Source: Macrotis lagotis
Taxonomy: Eukaryota; Chordata; Mammalia; Peramelemorphia; Peramelidae
Length of the DNA: 64,000 nucleotides
Assembly: GCF_037893015.1 (NCBI RefSeq)
Contig: NC_133658.1
Location: forward strand, 281,505,221-281,569,220
Direction of reading: 5' to 3'
The notes below the pieces were generated by a model, which had not been told where the DNA came from, did not search any database, and was given only the letters and a program-made list of their open reading frames with translations. Shown here piece after piece: positions 10,621 to 22,116 of this stretch (within the stretch, counting starts at the first letter, position 1; each line of letters starts with the position of its first letter). Both the position numbers and the translations under genes were made by a program.

Positions 10621-10877
10621 TTGTTCAAATGACTGAGTATAGTAGCTAACTCTTTTCATTATTTCATTTAAAATTTGCATGAAGCCCTAATATTGGCATT
10701 TTTTACTTTGACTTTTATCTTTTCCAAGGGACTTTGGAAAGGTTCATATAAATTGAATTGGTCATAAACTTGGAAAGTGTCCAGTTTATTTGTACTTGGA
10801 TGAAGAAGGTAAAACTGTAATGTGCTTGAGGGTCATGGATTAGTCCATGAGATAATTTTTAAACTTTCTTAAATGTT

Positions 10878-11160
10878 GAGATAGCCATTACAGTCAAAGG
10901 AACACTGGGCCTAGACAAAAGACCTGGATTTAGAACCTTATTCTTCACTTGTAACTATGTTACCCTGAACAAATTATTATACCTCAATTTCTTTATCTTT
11001 CCAATGACGAGATTGAACTAAGGTTAACTCTAAATCTTATAATTCTGACAGCTCGGTCAGATTTCTTACCCACTATAGGCTTCAACTTTCACATATGTAA
11101 AATGAGAAGGTTGGACTACATGATCTATAAGATTCCCTTCTGATCCTAAGACGTCATGAA
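10878..11160 (+). repeat. Two MIR3-like SINE fragments
   Basis: The first shows 'agacctggatttagaacc', 'acctcaatttctttatcttt' and 'taactctaaatcttataatt'. The second, from about 11075, shows 'aaaatgagaaggttggacta' and 'catgatctataagattccct'. Both lie in the same orientation; a tandem insertion or a duplicated tail would each explain the pair. Confidence 0.52.
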
Positions 11161-11164
11161 TAGA

Positions 11165-11312
11165 TGAATGAAAGAAAAAACAATTATTAAGCACTTATTT
11201 TGTGCCAGGCATTATGGTAAGTGCTGGCAATATAAATACAGAAGAGAGACAGTCTTTGCCTTCATAGAGCTTATATTCTAAGGGAAAGATGTCCAGAGAA
11301 GGATACTTTTAT
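11165..11312 (-). repeat. LINE-2 3' end, antisense
   Basis: A well preserved complement of the LINE-2 tail: 'attattaagcacttatttt', 'gtgccaggcattatggtaag', 'tgctggcaatataaataca' and 'ttcatagagcttatattcta'. Confidence 0.72.
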
Positions 11313-11399
11313 CTTGGAATGATGGATTCTTCTAAGTATGCCTACCACAAATTATGCCATGGCTTTTCCTGTTTAACTTCTAGGGCTCTATTTTAAAAT

Positions 11400-11880
11400 T
11401 ATTTTTATTTATATTAGGGAAAACAGATGACTCTTTTTGGGTTCTACAGTGCCTTAGTATGGGAGGGAGTAGGATGGGAGCCATAGCATCTGCTCAGTAA
11501 TTCTGCTCCCCCTTTGCTTCTATGGTGTCAGCCTAGTCTATGAATGGCTGATTGCTGTACAGTATTTCATGCTGTAAAATTGACAAACTCCTCACTCTGG
11601 GCGCCAACACTGATTGATCCAGTTTGTGTAAATTACTCAGAAGCGTCACAATCCTCTAGGGTCTTATACAGAGCATCCAAAGAGCATGAGCTCTCACCAT
11701 TTTAATTAAGCTTAGTTTAATTAAAAACCTTGAGCTCTTTATTAGTCTCTGTAATTGATTTAATTTTCTGTGGACTTCTATTGCCAAACACCTCTAGTTT
11801 GTATGTTCCTGAATTCTAGGCGGTGGAGAGGAACAAGCCAAACGCCCCTCAGTCAAATATTCTTTTATTGAAGAAGATTT
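11400..11880. other. Candidate conserved regulatory block
   Basis: Repeat-free and motif-dense. A perfect inverted repeat TTTTAATTAA / TTAATTAAAA (11700-11709 and 11717-11726, 7-bp spacer) gives paired TAATTA homeodomain-type cores, framed by GAGCTC at 11688-11693 and 11733-11738. 'actgattgatccag' and 'tgtaattgatttaatt' add Pbx/Hox- and homeodomain-like words. Regulatory function is inferred from motifs only. Confidence 0.42.
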
Positions 11881-12109
11881 GCTTCATGCTGTACTTAGAC
11901 TGTATATGTTCTTCTCACAATGCTTTCCCCCAATTAGATTATAAAGATATGGTTCTTCCAGAATACTTTGCCAGTGATGATTGCAATGCTCTTTTCATCT
12001 AGATTCCAGTTAGACAAATTACCTATTGAGAAACAAAGGGAAAGTTGTCTGTCTCCTACCATCAAGCCCTACAGAATGGTAGATTCTTCATTACAGTCCT
12101 TTATGACAG
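11881..12109. other. Unique DNA, nothing recognised
   Basis: Non-repetitive sequence joining the motif-rich block to a MIR3-like SINE. No coding or RNA signal is seen. Confidence 0.3.
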
Positions 12110-12465
12110 CTGTCTGGGACAGTGGATCATCCTTTGGATATATTGTTAGAGAACCTGGATTTAGCTCCCACTCTTGTTTTTTGTTTTTTGTTTAGTTTTT
12201 GCTAGGCAATGGGGTTAAGTGACTCACCCAAAGTCACACAGCTAGGTAATTATTAAGTGTCTGAGGCTGAATTTGAACTAAGGTACTCCTGACTCCAGGG
12301 CTGGTGCTCTATGCACTGTGCCACCTAGCAGCCGCCTTAGTTCCCACTCTTGATACACTACTTATGTGCCTCAGGCTTAACATCTCTAATCTGTGATCTG
12401 GGTAGGGGGGAGAGTAGAACAGATGACCTCTAAGGTTTCTGCTTGGCTCTGTATCTGTGATGATG
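12110..12465 (+). repeat. MIR3-like SINE split by a CORE-SINE
   Basis: The left half has 'gagaacctggatttagctcc' and the right half has 'tatgtgcctcaggcttaaca' with 'acagatgacctctaaggttt'. The two halves join cleanly when the insertion at 12177-12336 is removed, so it is the older element. Confidence 0.58.
12177..12336 (-). mobile_element. CORE-SINE with 16-bp duplication
   Basis: Minus-strand copy from the T-rich tail complement to 'cacctagcagccgcc'. The flanking words ttagctcccactcttg (12161-12176) and ttagttcccactcttg (12337-12352) differ at one base. This is one of the clearest target-site duplications in the window and proves insertion into the MIR3-like host. Confidence 0.96.
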
Positions 12466-12539
12466 GGGGAAAGTTGAGGGAATTGTTTTCCCATTTTCAG
12501 AAATTTTTGCAACAAAGGTTGTCTCCCGTGGCATTTTAT

Positions 12540-12642
12540 TCTTGGGTTTGTTTTATCTTCAGTTATAAGAATGAAAATAAAGGTGAGATAATCTTTAAGG
12601 TGTCCCTTCTAATTCTAAATCCTCTGATCTTAATATGGTGAT
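12540..12642 (+). repeat. MIR3-like 3' fragment
   Basis: 'ttttatcttcagttataag', 'gagataatctttaaggtgtc' and 'ttctaattctaaatcctctg' fit the 3' half of the family seen throughout the window. Confidence 0.42.
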
Positions 12643-12644
12643 TC

Positions 12645-14325
12645 TTGTTTTGGTTTTGAAAAGAACAGGGGAAAACTCCAATTCATTATACATTTTCTAA
12701 TTGGTCAGAAAATACAAAGTTAGTTCTTCTAGTTTCTTGGAATATATTGCCTCTTGATTATTCAATATGTAAGTCATTGGGGGAGGGTTTAATCTATGGC
12801 AATATTTAACCCCAGGTTAGCTCTTTCCACTGAAGGAAGGTATTCAGCATACATCTATTTCATTATATAATTCAAAATTCATAGGAATGCATGGTTTTCA
12901 AAATACCAATATAAATATAAAAGGAAATCTATTATTTCAAAGCTCATATAATAGACTATATATTAAAACCAAAAAATAAATGATGTTTTGAATAATCACT
13001 TCCAAAGGTTATCCATGATACCATTCCTCACTATTTATGTGGTTAATTGAGACATGGATTGCTTGATATTCTATCACTCAGAAAGGCAAGAGAAATAGGG
13101 AAAAAAATGGTGCTCCATTTCCAGACAGAAATATCCTCATATTTCCCCCTCACAAGAATACCACTGTCTCTTTTAGCTGGATTTAGCATGCCTCTGAGGT
13201 CTCCAGTGAGATTAAAATATCCTGGAACATCTGGGGCATAGCAGCTTGAGGTGATCCTTCATTGTTAAGAACCTTAAAACAACTTTGAATGTAACCATGT
13301 CAATATGCAAATACAGCTTTGAACCCTAGATTCTTTTGAGTCTTCTCTAGAATCCCTTTTTTAGGGATTTCTCTTTCTAAAGATTTAGAAGGATTGGAGC
13401 ACATTCCATTAATATTAGGAGGTTCTTAGTCTTATGCTTGTTTTTCTACTTCCCCTATTTGTCTGACACACCAATATTTGGAAACAGTAGATTTGGAAAT
13501 AAATCCTTCCATATTCCTACCCCTGTACCTGGAAAGCTCTCTTCAACATTTCATTCTTCTCTTTTCTCTTGCCGCTCCCATCCCCCCACCCCATAGTCCC
13601 ACTTGTGTACCGCTATTTCGGCATTTAGTATATGGCACTATGAACTGCATAAACATAGCAAAAACAGGAATTTAAGACAAAGATTTATTCTACAAACTAG
13701 AATAACAGTTCATCTGCTGGTTTTATTGTTATTGTTATCCTCCATGCCCCACCCCACCACTGCACACACTTCATTTGAATGGGAGACCCAAAGCCCTTTG
13801 TCATTTGCTGGAAGGAGAATTCTGAAATTATTTGAAAGAAAATCAATTTGGCCATCAGAAACCGATGAATGTTAAAGATTTCTTTTTTTAATTTATTTTG
13901 ATAAATTTTTCTTAATATCTTTTGTTTCTTATAGCATCATAGTTATTTCCAGTATCCTTCTCCTCCTTCCCCTAGAGCTATTCCATATCCCAAATAGTAT
14001 TTTTTGGCAGAGAAAAAAATATAAGCATAACTGATTGATATGTTGAAAATGTCTGAAAACATGTGTAATATGTGACACTTGTGAATCTTCCTCCTCCATG
14101 AAAGGATGGATTGGGGCTTTTTATTCATATTTCTTCATTTAAGTCATGATTAAAGGAGATTTTCTAGCCCTACATCAAATGGAGACTTGTGACAATGATT
14201 CTCCTTGTATGAGGAAGTAGGAAGATAGACCTATAAGTACTAATTAGCTGACTTTTCCCTCTGTTACAAAAAGCTTGGTTCCTGAATACTAATAGTTCAG
14301 TAGTTGAAAATCTTCTCTTCTTTGG
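12645..14325. other. Unique DNA, mostly A/T-rich
   Basis: No gene seen over about 1.7 kb. Positions 13505-13650 are pyrimidine-rich and weakly recall a LINE-2 3' region. The open frames at 13478-13675 and 13603-13875 overlap each other in different phases and carry no recognisable domain. Confidence 0.3.
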
Positions 14326-14329
14326 AGAG

Positions 14330-14960
14330 AAGACAAATTTACTTAGCAAAATTGAGTACGATGCTACAGGGAGGAAATATATTTTTAATGAAACAGAGGA
14401 CTTCCAAACATTCCTGATGAAAACACCAGACCTTTATTGGAAGGACCACTTTTCAGTAATGCTAGAGGACTTTGAGTCTCATATGCAAATAAATAATGTG
14501 TGGTGGGTAATGAAGGTAGTGGAGAAACTTTGAAATACAACCATAGGAATAGTGAGAAAGGATAATCATGAACAATGATAAAAGACTTAATAAGGATAAA
14601 CTACTTACTTTCATTTATGGAGAAAAGTTACATTGTCCCACTGATTCCTATTATCATTTAGGTTCATTCAGAGAATTTAATTAGACAAGGTCTAGGAATG
14701 ATTTTGTTATGTCTTAAGAAAAGAATAGAAAGAGGGGGAAGAATATCCTGAAGGGTAAGGAAAGGGAAAGTTATGGAGAAATTATCACACAATAATGAGT
14801 ATGGGAAAGTAGATATCTATACAAATTTCACTTTCATATGAACAGAAGGAAGAATATATGGATACACAGAAAGACATTGTATTTAAATAAGAAAAGAAGA
14901 AAAGGAGACAGGGAATTAGAGAGAGTAAACTGAGGGAGGGATTAGTTTAGGCAAAAAAAA
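14330..14960 (+). mobile_element. L1 internal (inter-ORF-like) fragment
   Basis: 'agaggacttccaaacattcc' followed by 'tgatgaaaacaccagacct' recalls the stretch near the ORF1 end and inter-ORF spacer of marsupial L1. It is followed by the purine-rich, A/T-biased spacer ('aagaatagaaagagggggaa'). No frame is kept. The family assignment rests on a few phrases. Confidence 0.45.
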
Positions 14961-15039
14961 ATCTAAAGATGTACAAAACTATAACTCTTTTTGAGGTGAT
15001 AAAGAATGGAACCCTGGGGCTGGCACTCATAAAATGGAT

Positions 15040-15660
15040 GAACAAGTGATGGTATAGAAATGAGATCTAATACTATTGTGTTGAACTCTTATCAATCTAA
15101 TGACCAAGCAGGATTACAATTTGTGATTATGAACATGCTGCCAACCCCCTGGTGGAGAGTGAAGGACTAAGAATGAAGAATAAGATTATGATTGGGTTGT
15201 GAAGGACTTAGTTTTACTACTAAAAGAGCTAAAACTTAACTTTTGATCCTTAAGCTAAAAGAGGGATGGTGAACTCAATTTCTCTTCTTATGGGAAAAAT
15301 AGTTTTTAGGTGAGGATTTCAGCTTTACTCCAGTAGGTGGCAGCAATGGGAACAGCCCAGTAGAAATAGAGGTGGGGAACAGTAGAGACACTACAGGGGT
15401 ATGGATTTGGGAAAAGACATAGGGTGGGGGGTGGAGGGCAGGATCAGAAAAAAGCAGTGCAATAACATTGTCAGTAGAAATAATGGATTTTTAATATGGA
15501 GATATATTTGGCATGATTGTATACATATAATTGGATTGATTAGGGAGTGGGAAAGAAGGGGAGGTGGGGGAGGGGAGTAAAATTTAGAATTCAAAATCTT
15601 ACCAAAAAATGAATGTGGAAAACTGTCTTTCAATATGTTTGGGAAAAAATGATTTAAAAA
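15040..15660 (+). mobile_element. L1 3'-UTR fragment(s), sense
   Basis: 'gaacatgctgccaaccccct' and the following 'gtgaaggactaagaatgaag' match an L1 3'-UTR pattern. Further on, 'gtatacatataattgg', 'gaaggggaggtgggggaggg', 'attcaaaatcttacc' and 'tgaatgtggaaaactgtctt' are the terminal L1 3' end. These may be two L1 3' ends of different subfamilies. Confidence 0.52.
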
Positions 15661-16011
15661 AGAAATTAGGGGTCATGTATTGCCTTTTACATGTGTCCAT
15701 ATTCCTTATGTGTTTATCCTCTTTACGCATGTTCCTTAAGAACATCCTATCTCTTTATTGATTGTGAGAAGCATCAATTTAGTTATTTATGTTGCTAAGT
15801 TTGTGGGTGGGGGGAGGGAAGAGTTATTACTTTCTTCACTATGCTTCAATAGTTTTGTCCTCTGGTTGACCAATAAAAGTAAACAACATAGTGGCTAATG
15901 AACCATGCCCATGATAGAATGTGGACTCACATATAAGGGGAACTTTTATGTTTATGGGGATGTCCCAGATGCTACATTAAGTTATCTTTTTATCTGAACA
16001 TATACTTCACT
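15661..16011. other. Unique DNA, nothing recognised
   Basis: No family, promoter or coding signal is supported. A short G-rich tract lies at 15805-15822. Confidence 0.3.
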
Positions 16012-16083
16012 CCAACTACTTGTTTTATCCTTCATTGTATACATCTCAGTGTCTTATATATAGTAAATAGGCAAGATATCTAT
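16012..16083 (+). repeat. LINE-2 3' end, strongly diverged
   Basis: 'gttttatccttcattgtata' then 'cagtgtcttatatatagtaa' loosely follow the order of the LINE-2 end. This is a weak call. Confidence 0.35.
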
Positions 16084-16259
16084 CAGTTGATCCACTTAAG
16101 AAATCCTTGGGGCAATATTCTCTCAAATTTAAAGTGTCTGCATCCAGGTTCAGGGAACCCCAGGCTAAGTAAGAAGAAGAGTGAGGGGGGCAGAGTAAAC
16201 TTTTTCTTCATCCCATGTATTTGCCCTCATGCACCTCTATTCACTATCCTAGCTGCTTG

Positions 16260-16375
16260 GGCTTCAAAAACTATCAAATGAGAAAATATATGTAAAACAT
16301 TTCAAAAACCTTAAAGTGCTATAAATGTTTGAATTATTATTATTATTATCTGTTGTTGATGGTATTGTTGTATTC
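16260..16375 (+). repeat. MIR 3' end with ATT microsatellite
   Basis: 'ccttaaagtgctataaatgt' is the marsupial MIR 3' end, which commonly runs into a (TTA)n tail, here at 16335-16350. Confidence 0.52.
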
Positions 16376-16522
16376 ATAGTAGCAACAGCAGCAACAGCAG
16401 TATTACACAGGACCCCAGCTGCCAATCCCTATTCTGCAAGAAAAAATTTCATTATTTTTGAAAGGAAAAAAATAAATTTAATGAAGATACTGCTACCAAT
16501 TAAGCCTGTTTCACACTAGAGC

Positions 16523-16712
16523 TTGAGAAGATCACAGACTTAAAGTTGGAAGAGATCTTAGATTTCATTTAGTTCAGCTTTTTCATTTTAAAGGCAAGGA
16601 AGCTAAGATTTAGTGACTTGCCCTATTGGCTGGGCTGGGATTCAGAGATGTGTCACTGACTCTACGTGTATCATCCTTTCCTTCTACTGTATCACACTAT
16701 CCTCAGCCTAAG
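16523..16712 (-). repeat. MIR/MIR3-like SINE, antisense
   Basis: 'cttaaagttggaagagatct', 'tcattttaaaggcaaggaag' and 'tagtgacttgccctattgg' follow the order of the complement of the family. Confidence 0.56.
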
Positions 16713-17084
16713 ACCCTTCTCTGAGCCCAGGAGCATTAGTCAGGCCTTTCTGACTAACTTTAAAGAGCAGGAGGTTTTGATGGTGAGCTGTTTATACAAT
16801 ATGCAAAGCATGCTTGGCTTCTTAAGGAGATAAGAATCTTTACATAACCCATTTTTCCTTTATCACTAATCCCTAGCTTGGATTAAAGAATCTTAAAACA
16901 TCTGGAGGGGCTTGGTTGACAGATGCATGGAAAAAACTACTCAAGAGGACATATGATACAATAAACTTCTAAATGTATTATTTCTGCTACAAAATAACCC
17001 ATTTTCTCCTGCTGCTTTCTGAAACATATTATATTACTAACATTTAAAAAATTATTTTTTCCTAAATGAGGTGGTTTGGTCCTT

Positions 17085-17240
17085 AGTCCAGTGGAAAGGG
17101 CACTGAATTTGAAGTTAGAAATTCTGAGATCACATCCTTTCCCAAGTCACTCCTCCCTCTCTTGACCCCCCTATAAAATGAGGGTTGGTATACTAGATGC
17201 CCAAGGTACCTTACAGCTCTAAATTCTTTGATCCTATATG
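17085..17240 (+). repeat. MIR3-like SINE, sense
   Basis: 'ccagtggaaagggcactgaa' (head), 'tataaaatgagggttggtat' and 'ttacagctctaaattctttg' in order; the final word is the L3-like tail. Confidence 0.58.
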
Positions 17241-17542
17241 AGTCTTTAAAAATCAGCATAATTTCAACTGGGTTATTTCTAATACTCAAAGATACCCAAG
17301 ATTCTTCCTCTGCCCCCCTTTTCAAAATTAGGTATATTTTAATGGTATGCTCACTATCTACCTGCTGTCATGGATTCCTTTGTGAAATATCTGCTGTGAG
17401 AGCTATATGGAGTACTCAGTGATCATTATTCTATGTTTTAGGTTAAACTTTAGTGGATTTTGGTTAAACTGACCCAGGGATTTCCTATACCTGTCAATGT
17501 CTTTCATTTGTAGTGCCCCTCTTCCCTTTACTTCCAACTTAC
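17241..17542. other. Unique DNA, nothing recognised
   Basis: No repeat or coding signal that I can support. Confidence 0.3.
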
Positions 17543-17686
17543 TTTTTTTTTTTGTAAAGCAATGGAGTTAAGTAACTTGCTCAAGATCACACAGCTAAGT
17601 AGGTATTAAGTGTCTGAGGCCGGATTTAAACTCCGGTCTTCCTGACTCCAGGGCAGGTGCTCTATCCATGCACCACCTAGCTGCCC
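17543..17686 (-). mobile_element. CORE-SINE, full length
   Basis: T-run, 'gtaaagcaatggagttaagt', 'gatcacacagctaagtaggt', 'ccggatttaaactccgg' and 'cacctagctgccc' in order. The flanks ttccaactt and ttcaacttcc are an approximate duplication. Confidence 0.9.
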
Positions 17687-17689
17687 TTC

Positions 17690-18846
17690 AACTTCCTCTG
17701 GAATTGGGAATTGGGATTTGACTTCCAGAGAATAGCTGTTATCTTGTGTTCTAAAGGTAACCCTGTGTGTAGCTATTGTTACCTTTGGAGCTCACAAGCC
17801 CCCTCTCCAATAAACTTCTCATTAGCAATCAGCCAATATATACAATTAACACTTGGCAAAGGCATTTGCCAAGACGGCATAGTAAAAACTATAGTTACAA
17901 AACATTTCTCCTCTTATACTAGGACTCACTCTCTCACAAAAATACCTACAGCATCCATGGGAATTAGAGAATGATTGTTGTGAAGCACATTTATAGGGTC
18001 CTCATATGGCAAAGTCAATCAGAAACTCATCGTACTGCAGGATCTGGAAGACTCTCTATAGAGTCTGCTCATGGTTTCCCTTAAACACAGCAGTCTCTTC
18101 TAGAAGATTGTTTAGTTGGACTTTCCCTTCACAGAGAAATGCATTTCAGCTGCCTGCAATTACTCAGTTGTGTTCTCATAGGTCAGCTCCTCTCCATTGT
18201 GAGTCTTCCATGCTACTAGGAATCATAATCCTTGAAGCTGCTTCCTTCTTTGGATAACTATCTCTCTATTTCTGTGGTTTTTCTGGAGTGCAAGTGTTTG
18301 CTCCCTGAAGAAAACAGGTTCTTTTACTGGTCCAATAACTCCCCCTCAAATCTAGAGTGCTGAATTTGGGGAGGGGAAGAGAAATTGCTTCTTCATTTGA
18401 ACTTGACTATTTTAATCCCTAGTGACCTAGATAATTTTGAGTTGTCCCCTTCTTGACTCAGAGGGCTATTCATGACTCAGAAAGGGGCCACAAGGTATCT
18501 TATTCTTTGTTATCACATTAGAACTCTATGATGTAAACTGAGATGGGGATGGATGGAGTGAAATCACATTCCCATCTCCATTACACATACATGTTTTCTC
18601 ATAGGGCTCTGTTTTCTTGCCCTGGAACTTCTCTCATGTTCTGAGGTTTTCTTTCCCTGAACCATCTTTCCACCTTGCCAGCTGATTTCTTCAATTGGTG
18701 AGTTCTTCCCAAAGCCTCCATTTTGGAGAGGGGTTCACACATGCCAGTCTTCAATCCCTTATTAGCTTTGCTTCTGACTTTCTGGACCTCCAACAATACA
18801 CCACATGGAAATACTTCCCTGTCCCACTTGGTTTTTTCTTTTTAGT
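17690..18846. other. Unique or unrecognised interspersed DNA
   Basis: Over 1.1 kb without a family I can name. The sequence is less A/T-rich than its surroundings and has no clear tandem or inverted ends. It may hold old long-terminal-repeat or DNA-transposon remnants, but I see no terminal motif or coding trace to support that. The frames at 17711-17974 and 18006-18257 are short and featureless. Confidence 0.3.
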
Positions 18847-19002
18847 TTAGGGTTTTTTTTTTTTTTTTTGGTAAAGCAGTGGGGTTAAGTGATTTGCCGA
18901 AGGTTAGCTAGATAATTATTTAAGTGTCTGAGGCAGAATTTGAACTCAGGTCCTCTTGACTCCAGGGCTGGTGTTCTATCCACTGTGCCACTTAGCTGCC
19001 CC
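18847..19002 (-). mobile_element. CORE-SINE, full length
   Basis: A long T-run, 'taaagcagtggggttaagtg', 'aatttgaactcaggtcctc' and 'cacttagctgcccc'. The CORE segment is mutated ('gaaggttagctagata'). Confidence 0.9.
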
Positions 19003-19009
19003 TTGCATG

Positions 19010-19145
19010 TTGTTTTTCTCCAGTAGAATATAAACTTCTTGAAGGCAGGAACTGTCTTTCTTTTTATTTTTATTTGTATTCCCAGTGCTTAGCATTATGA
19101 CTGACACACAGTAAGCACTTAGTAAATTCTGATTGTTGCCTGCCT
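19010..19145 (+). repeat. LINE-2 3' end
   Basis: 'agaatataaacttcttgaag', 'gcaggaactgtctttc', 'tattcccagtgcttagca' and 'cacagtaagcacttagtaaa' are the LINE-2 3' end in the correct order. Confidence 0.7.
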
Positions 19146-19258
19146 CCTATATTATTCTTGGTATAGATGTGGTATTGGGGGAGCAGAGATTAAAAAGAAA
19201 AGAAGAGATTTAAAAAGAAAAAAATAAATTATCCAGGTCACTAGGGATAGATGAGGAA

Positions 19259-19295
19259 ATATATATATATATATATATGTATACATATATATCCT

Positions 19296-19339
<44 letters not shown>
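19259..19339. repeat. (TA)n microsatellite
   Basis: Two long TA runs separated by a short impure stretch near 19290. It encodes the alternating I/Y peptide seen in the minus frame, which is therefore not a gene. Confidence 0.97.
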
Positions 19340-19341
<2 letters not shown>

Positions 19342-19369
19342 ACCATACAAAGCAAAAAGTGCTTAAAAA

Positions 19370-19985
19370 TCATATTGGCATGACCAGAAAAGACAATGAT
19401 CAATGTTGGAAGGGATGTGGGAAATCTGGGACACTAATACATTGTTGGTGGAGCTGTGAACTCATCCAACCTTTCTGGAGAGCAGTTTGGAATTACACCC
19501 AAAGGGCAACAAAAATGTGCTTTGATCCAGCAATACCACTACTGGGTCCATACCCTGAAGAGATGATGAAAAAGGGTAAAAACATCACTTGTACAAAAAT
19601 ATTCATAGCAGCCCTGTTTGTGGTGGCAAAGAATTGGAAATTAAGAAAATGTCTTTCAATTGGGGAATGGCTTAACAAACTGTGAAATATGTATGTCATG
19701 GAACACTATTGTTCTATTAGAAATCAGGAGGGATGGGAATTCAGGGAAGCCTGGAGGGATTTGCATGAACTGATGCTAAGTGAGATGAGCAGAACCAGAA
19801 AAACATTATACACCCCAACAGCAACATGGGGGTGATGATCAACCTTGATGAAATTGCTCATTCCATCAGTGCAATGATCAGGGTCTTCTTTGGGCTGTCT
19901 GTGATGGAGAATACCATCTGTATCTAGAGAAAGAACTGTGGAGTTTGAACAAAGACCAAAGACTATTACTTTTAATTTAGCTGCA
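19370..19985 (+). mobile_element. L1 ORF2p C-terminal remnant plus 3' flank
   Basis: The frame 19359-19685 encodes the L1 ORF2p C-terminal region. It keeps the cysteine motif C-x3-C-x7-H-x4-C (CWKGCGKSGTLIHCWWSC), then 'FDPAIPLLGPYPEE' and 'IFIAALFVVAKNWKL'. A stop follows 'NKL', and the DNA carries on in L1 order through 'ttgcatgaactgatgctaag' to 'agaaagaactgtggagtttg'. The copy is cut at both ends: 5'-truncated within ORF2 and lacking the L1 3' UTR and poly(A) after about 19985. The TA microsatellite lies just before its left end. Confidence 0.92.
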
Positions 19986-19989
19986 TTTG

Positions 19990-20564
19990 GAACTATGAGC
20001 ATAGAGGGAAAAGAGAGTTATTGGTATTAGGGCTCAGTTCCAGATCCCACATTACAATAGTGAAAGCAAAGGAAAATCAAGAAGTGCCAGGAGGTGGATT
20101 AGTTTCCAGGTCTTTTCATCAGCTGATGAAGTTTTTCAAAAGCTGCCAGCCTCTGCCACTGGTTTGGTCTCTCCTATTCTGGTCTCATAATCTATTCTCC
20201 AGGCCTGAGTCATTCTGGGGCACAGATCCTTTCCTCTTGCTTTAGCATTCACCTTTTCACCCTAGGATTGTATCCCATTGGATTTCATTCTGGTTTTAAC
20301 TCTCTTACTACCAATCCTGATCAAACAGATGGAGACTGATGAAAAAATTTCCAAAAGTTGGAAGCAAGCATGATTAATGTAAGATGAAGACAAAAACACA
20401 TCATGATCTTATAAAAATAGGGTCCTGTTGTATTGAGGAAAAAAGAAAATCAAAGAAGAGATAAGAAATAAGAAGATGGAAGGGATGATGATACTGGATG
20501 AATGAGAGAGGATGGAGTTGTTTAACTCTTATTTGCTTGTTTTTCTTGACCAAGGAGATTGGAA
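19990..20564. other. Unique-looking DNA, no gene seen
   Basis: Takes over abruptly from the L1. No family is recognised. The plus frame 20021-20245 has no known domain. Confidence 0.3.
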
Positions 20565-21313
20565 AGGATAAAACAAAAATATATAATTAGAGTTGAAACC
20601 TGAGATAGTAAGCTCTGAAAAACTACACCCCAGGGAACTGAAAGACCTGGAAGACATGATTGATGAACTACTATCATTGATCCTTGAAATACCATATAAG
20701 ATGGGGGAGGATTATAGGAATGGGAAAGGGTAAATATTCCAAATTTTTAAAAAAGGAAAGGAAGTCAAACCAGTAAATTACAAACTAATGGTTTGACTTT
20801 GATTCTTAGCTAAATTATAGAATGTATTATTAAAGAGATGGTTTATGAACAGCAGGAAGTAGTAATGACAAAAAGTCATCATTACTACTTGAAATATGGT
20901 TATGCCAAACTTACTTCATTTTCGTGAAAGATATGAATTAGAACAGTACAATTAGATTGAGAACTAGTTGATTGGGCCAAATCAAAGAATAGCCATGAAT
21001 AGTTTGATATCACTTTGGAAGGAAGTCTCTTGTGGAGTATACAATAGATCTGTGCTTTATCCTGTATTAGTAACTTAACATTTATATTAATATTTTAATG
21101 ATTTGCATAAAGACATAAATCAAGTGCTTAATGAATTTTCATATGACACCAAGCTAGGAAGGATAGCTACCATGATGGGATCTAAAATGACCTCATTAAA
21201 TTAGGATCTTGGACTGAATCTGGTAATTTGGAATTTAATAAATACAAACATAATTTTTCATTCTTGTATTTAAAAAATCAAATTTATAAATATAATGTAG
21301 AGGAGGTATAACT

Positions 21314-21572
21314 AATGATAACAGTTAACATTTATATAATGTCTTAAGATTTGTAAAGCAATTTACAAATATTATCTCATTTTATCCTTCCAACAACTCT
21401 AGGAGGAAAGTGCTGTTATTATCCTCATTTTTACAGATGAGGAACTGAGGAAGACAACAAATAAGTGACTTGCTCAGAGTCACAAAGCTAATAAGTATCT
21501 GAGACCAGTAAGAACTTGGGTATTCCTGACACCAGATCCTGTGCTCTCTCTGCTGTGCCCATAGCTACTTCT
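21314..21572 (-). repeat. MIR SINE, antisense, inside LINE-3
   Basis: 'taacatttatataatgtctt', 'tttacaaatattatctcatt', 'tttttacagatgaggaactg' and 'gtgacttgctcagagtcaca' are in order. The LINE-3 order is broken here and resumes after about 21595, so the MIR inserted later. Confidence 0.78.
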
Positions 21573-22116
21573 AGATAGCAGACTGAAAAAAAAAATTTTT
21601 TTTGGTAGACTGCAAGTTCAGTATGAATCAACACTGTAATAAATCAGTTGAAAAAACTAATATGATATTTGGTTACATTAAGAGAGACAAATTATCCAGG
21701 AACCTGCCCTGGTCGGACCACACCTGAAATATCATGTTGAGTTCTGGATGCCACATTATAAAAATTATATTTATCATCTGGATAATTTTTTGGGGGGTAG
21801 TGACCATGGTAGTGAAGAGCTATGAGATTGTGCCATATGTTGTAGGATTTTTAATGTAGATGACAGAAGGCATAGGAATCCAATAAAGGTTTTCAGTTAT
21901 TTGAAGGTCTATCATTCAGAAGAGAAATTCTACTAAATTTGTTTGGCCTCAGAGAGCACAACAAGAAGTAATGAGTGAAAGTTAGAGAGGCAGATTTAAA
22001 CTTGTAATGAAATATTCCTAAAAATCAGAGATATTCCAAAGTGAAACAGGCAACTATGAAGAATCTTCTAGCAAAGGTCAGAGGACTCCTTTAAAGGGTA
22101 TGCCATAGAGGGAATT

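Noticed and set aside
17690..18846. Old endogenous retroviral LTR in the unrecognised 1.1-kb block
   Set aside because: No terminal TG...CA pair, primer-binding site, polyadenylation layout or coding trace could be identified.
19359..19685. 108-residue plus frame as a host gene
   Set aside because: It is the C-terminal part of L1 ORF2p, truncated at both ends; annotated as a mobile element relic.
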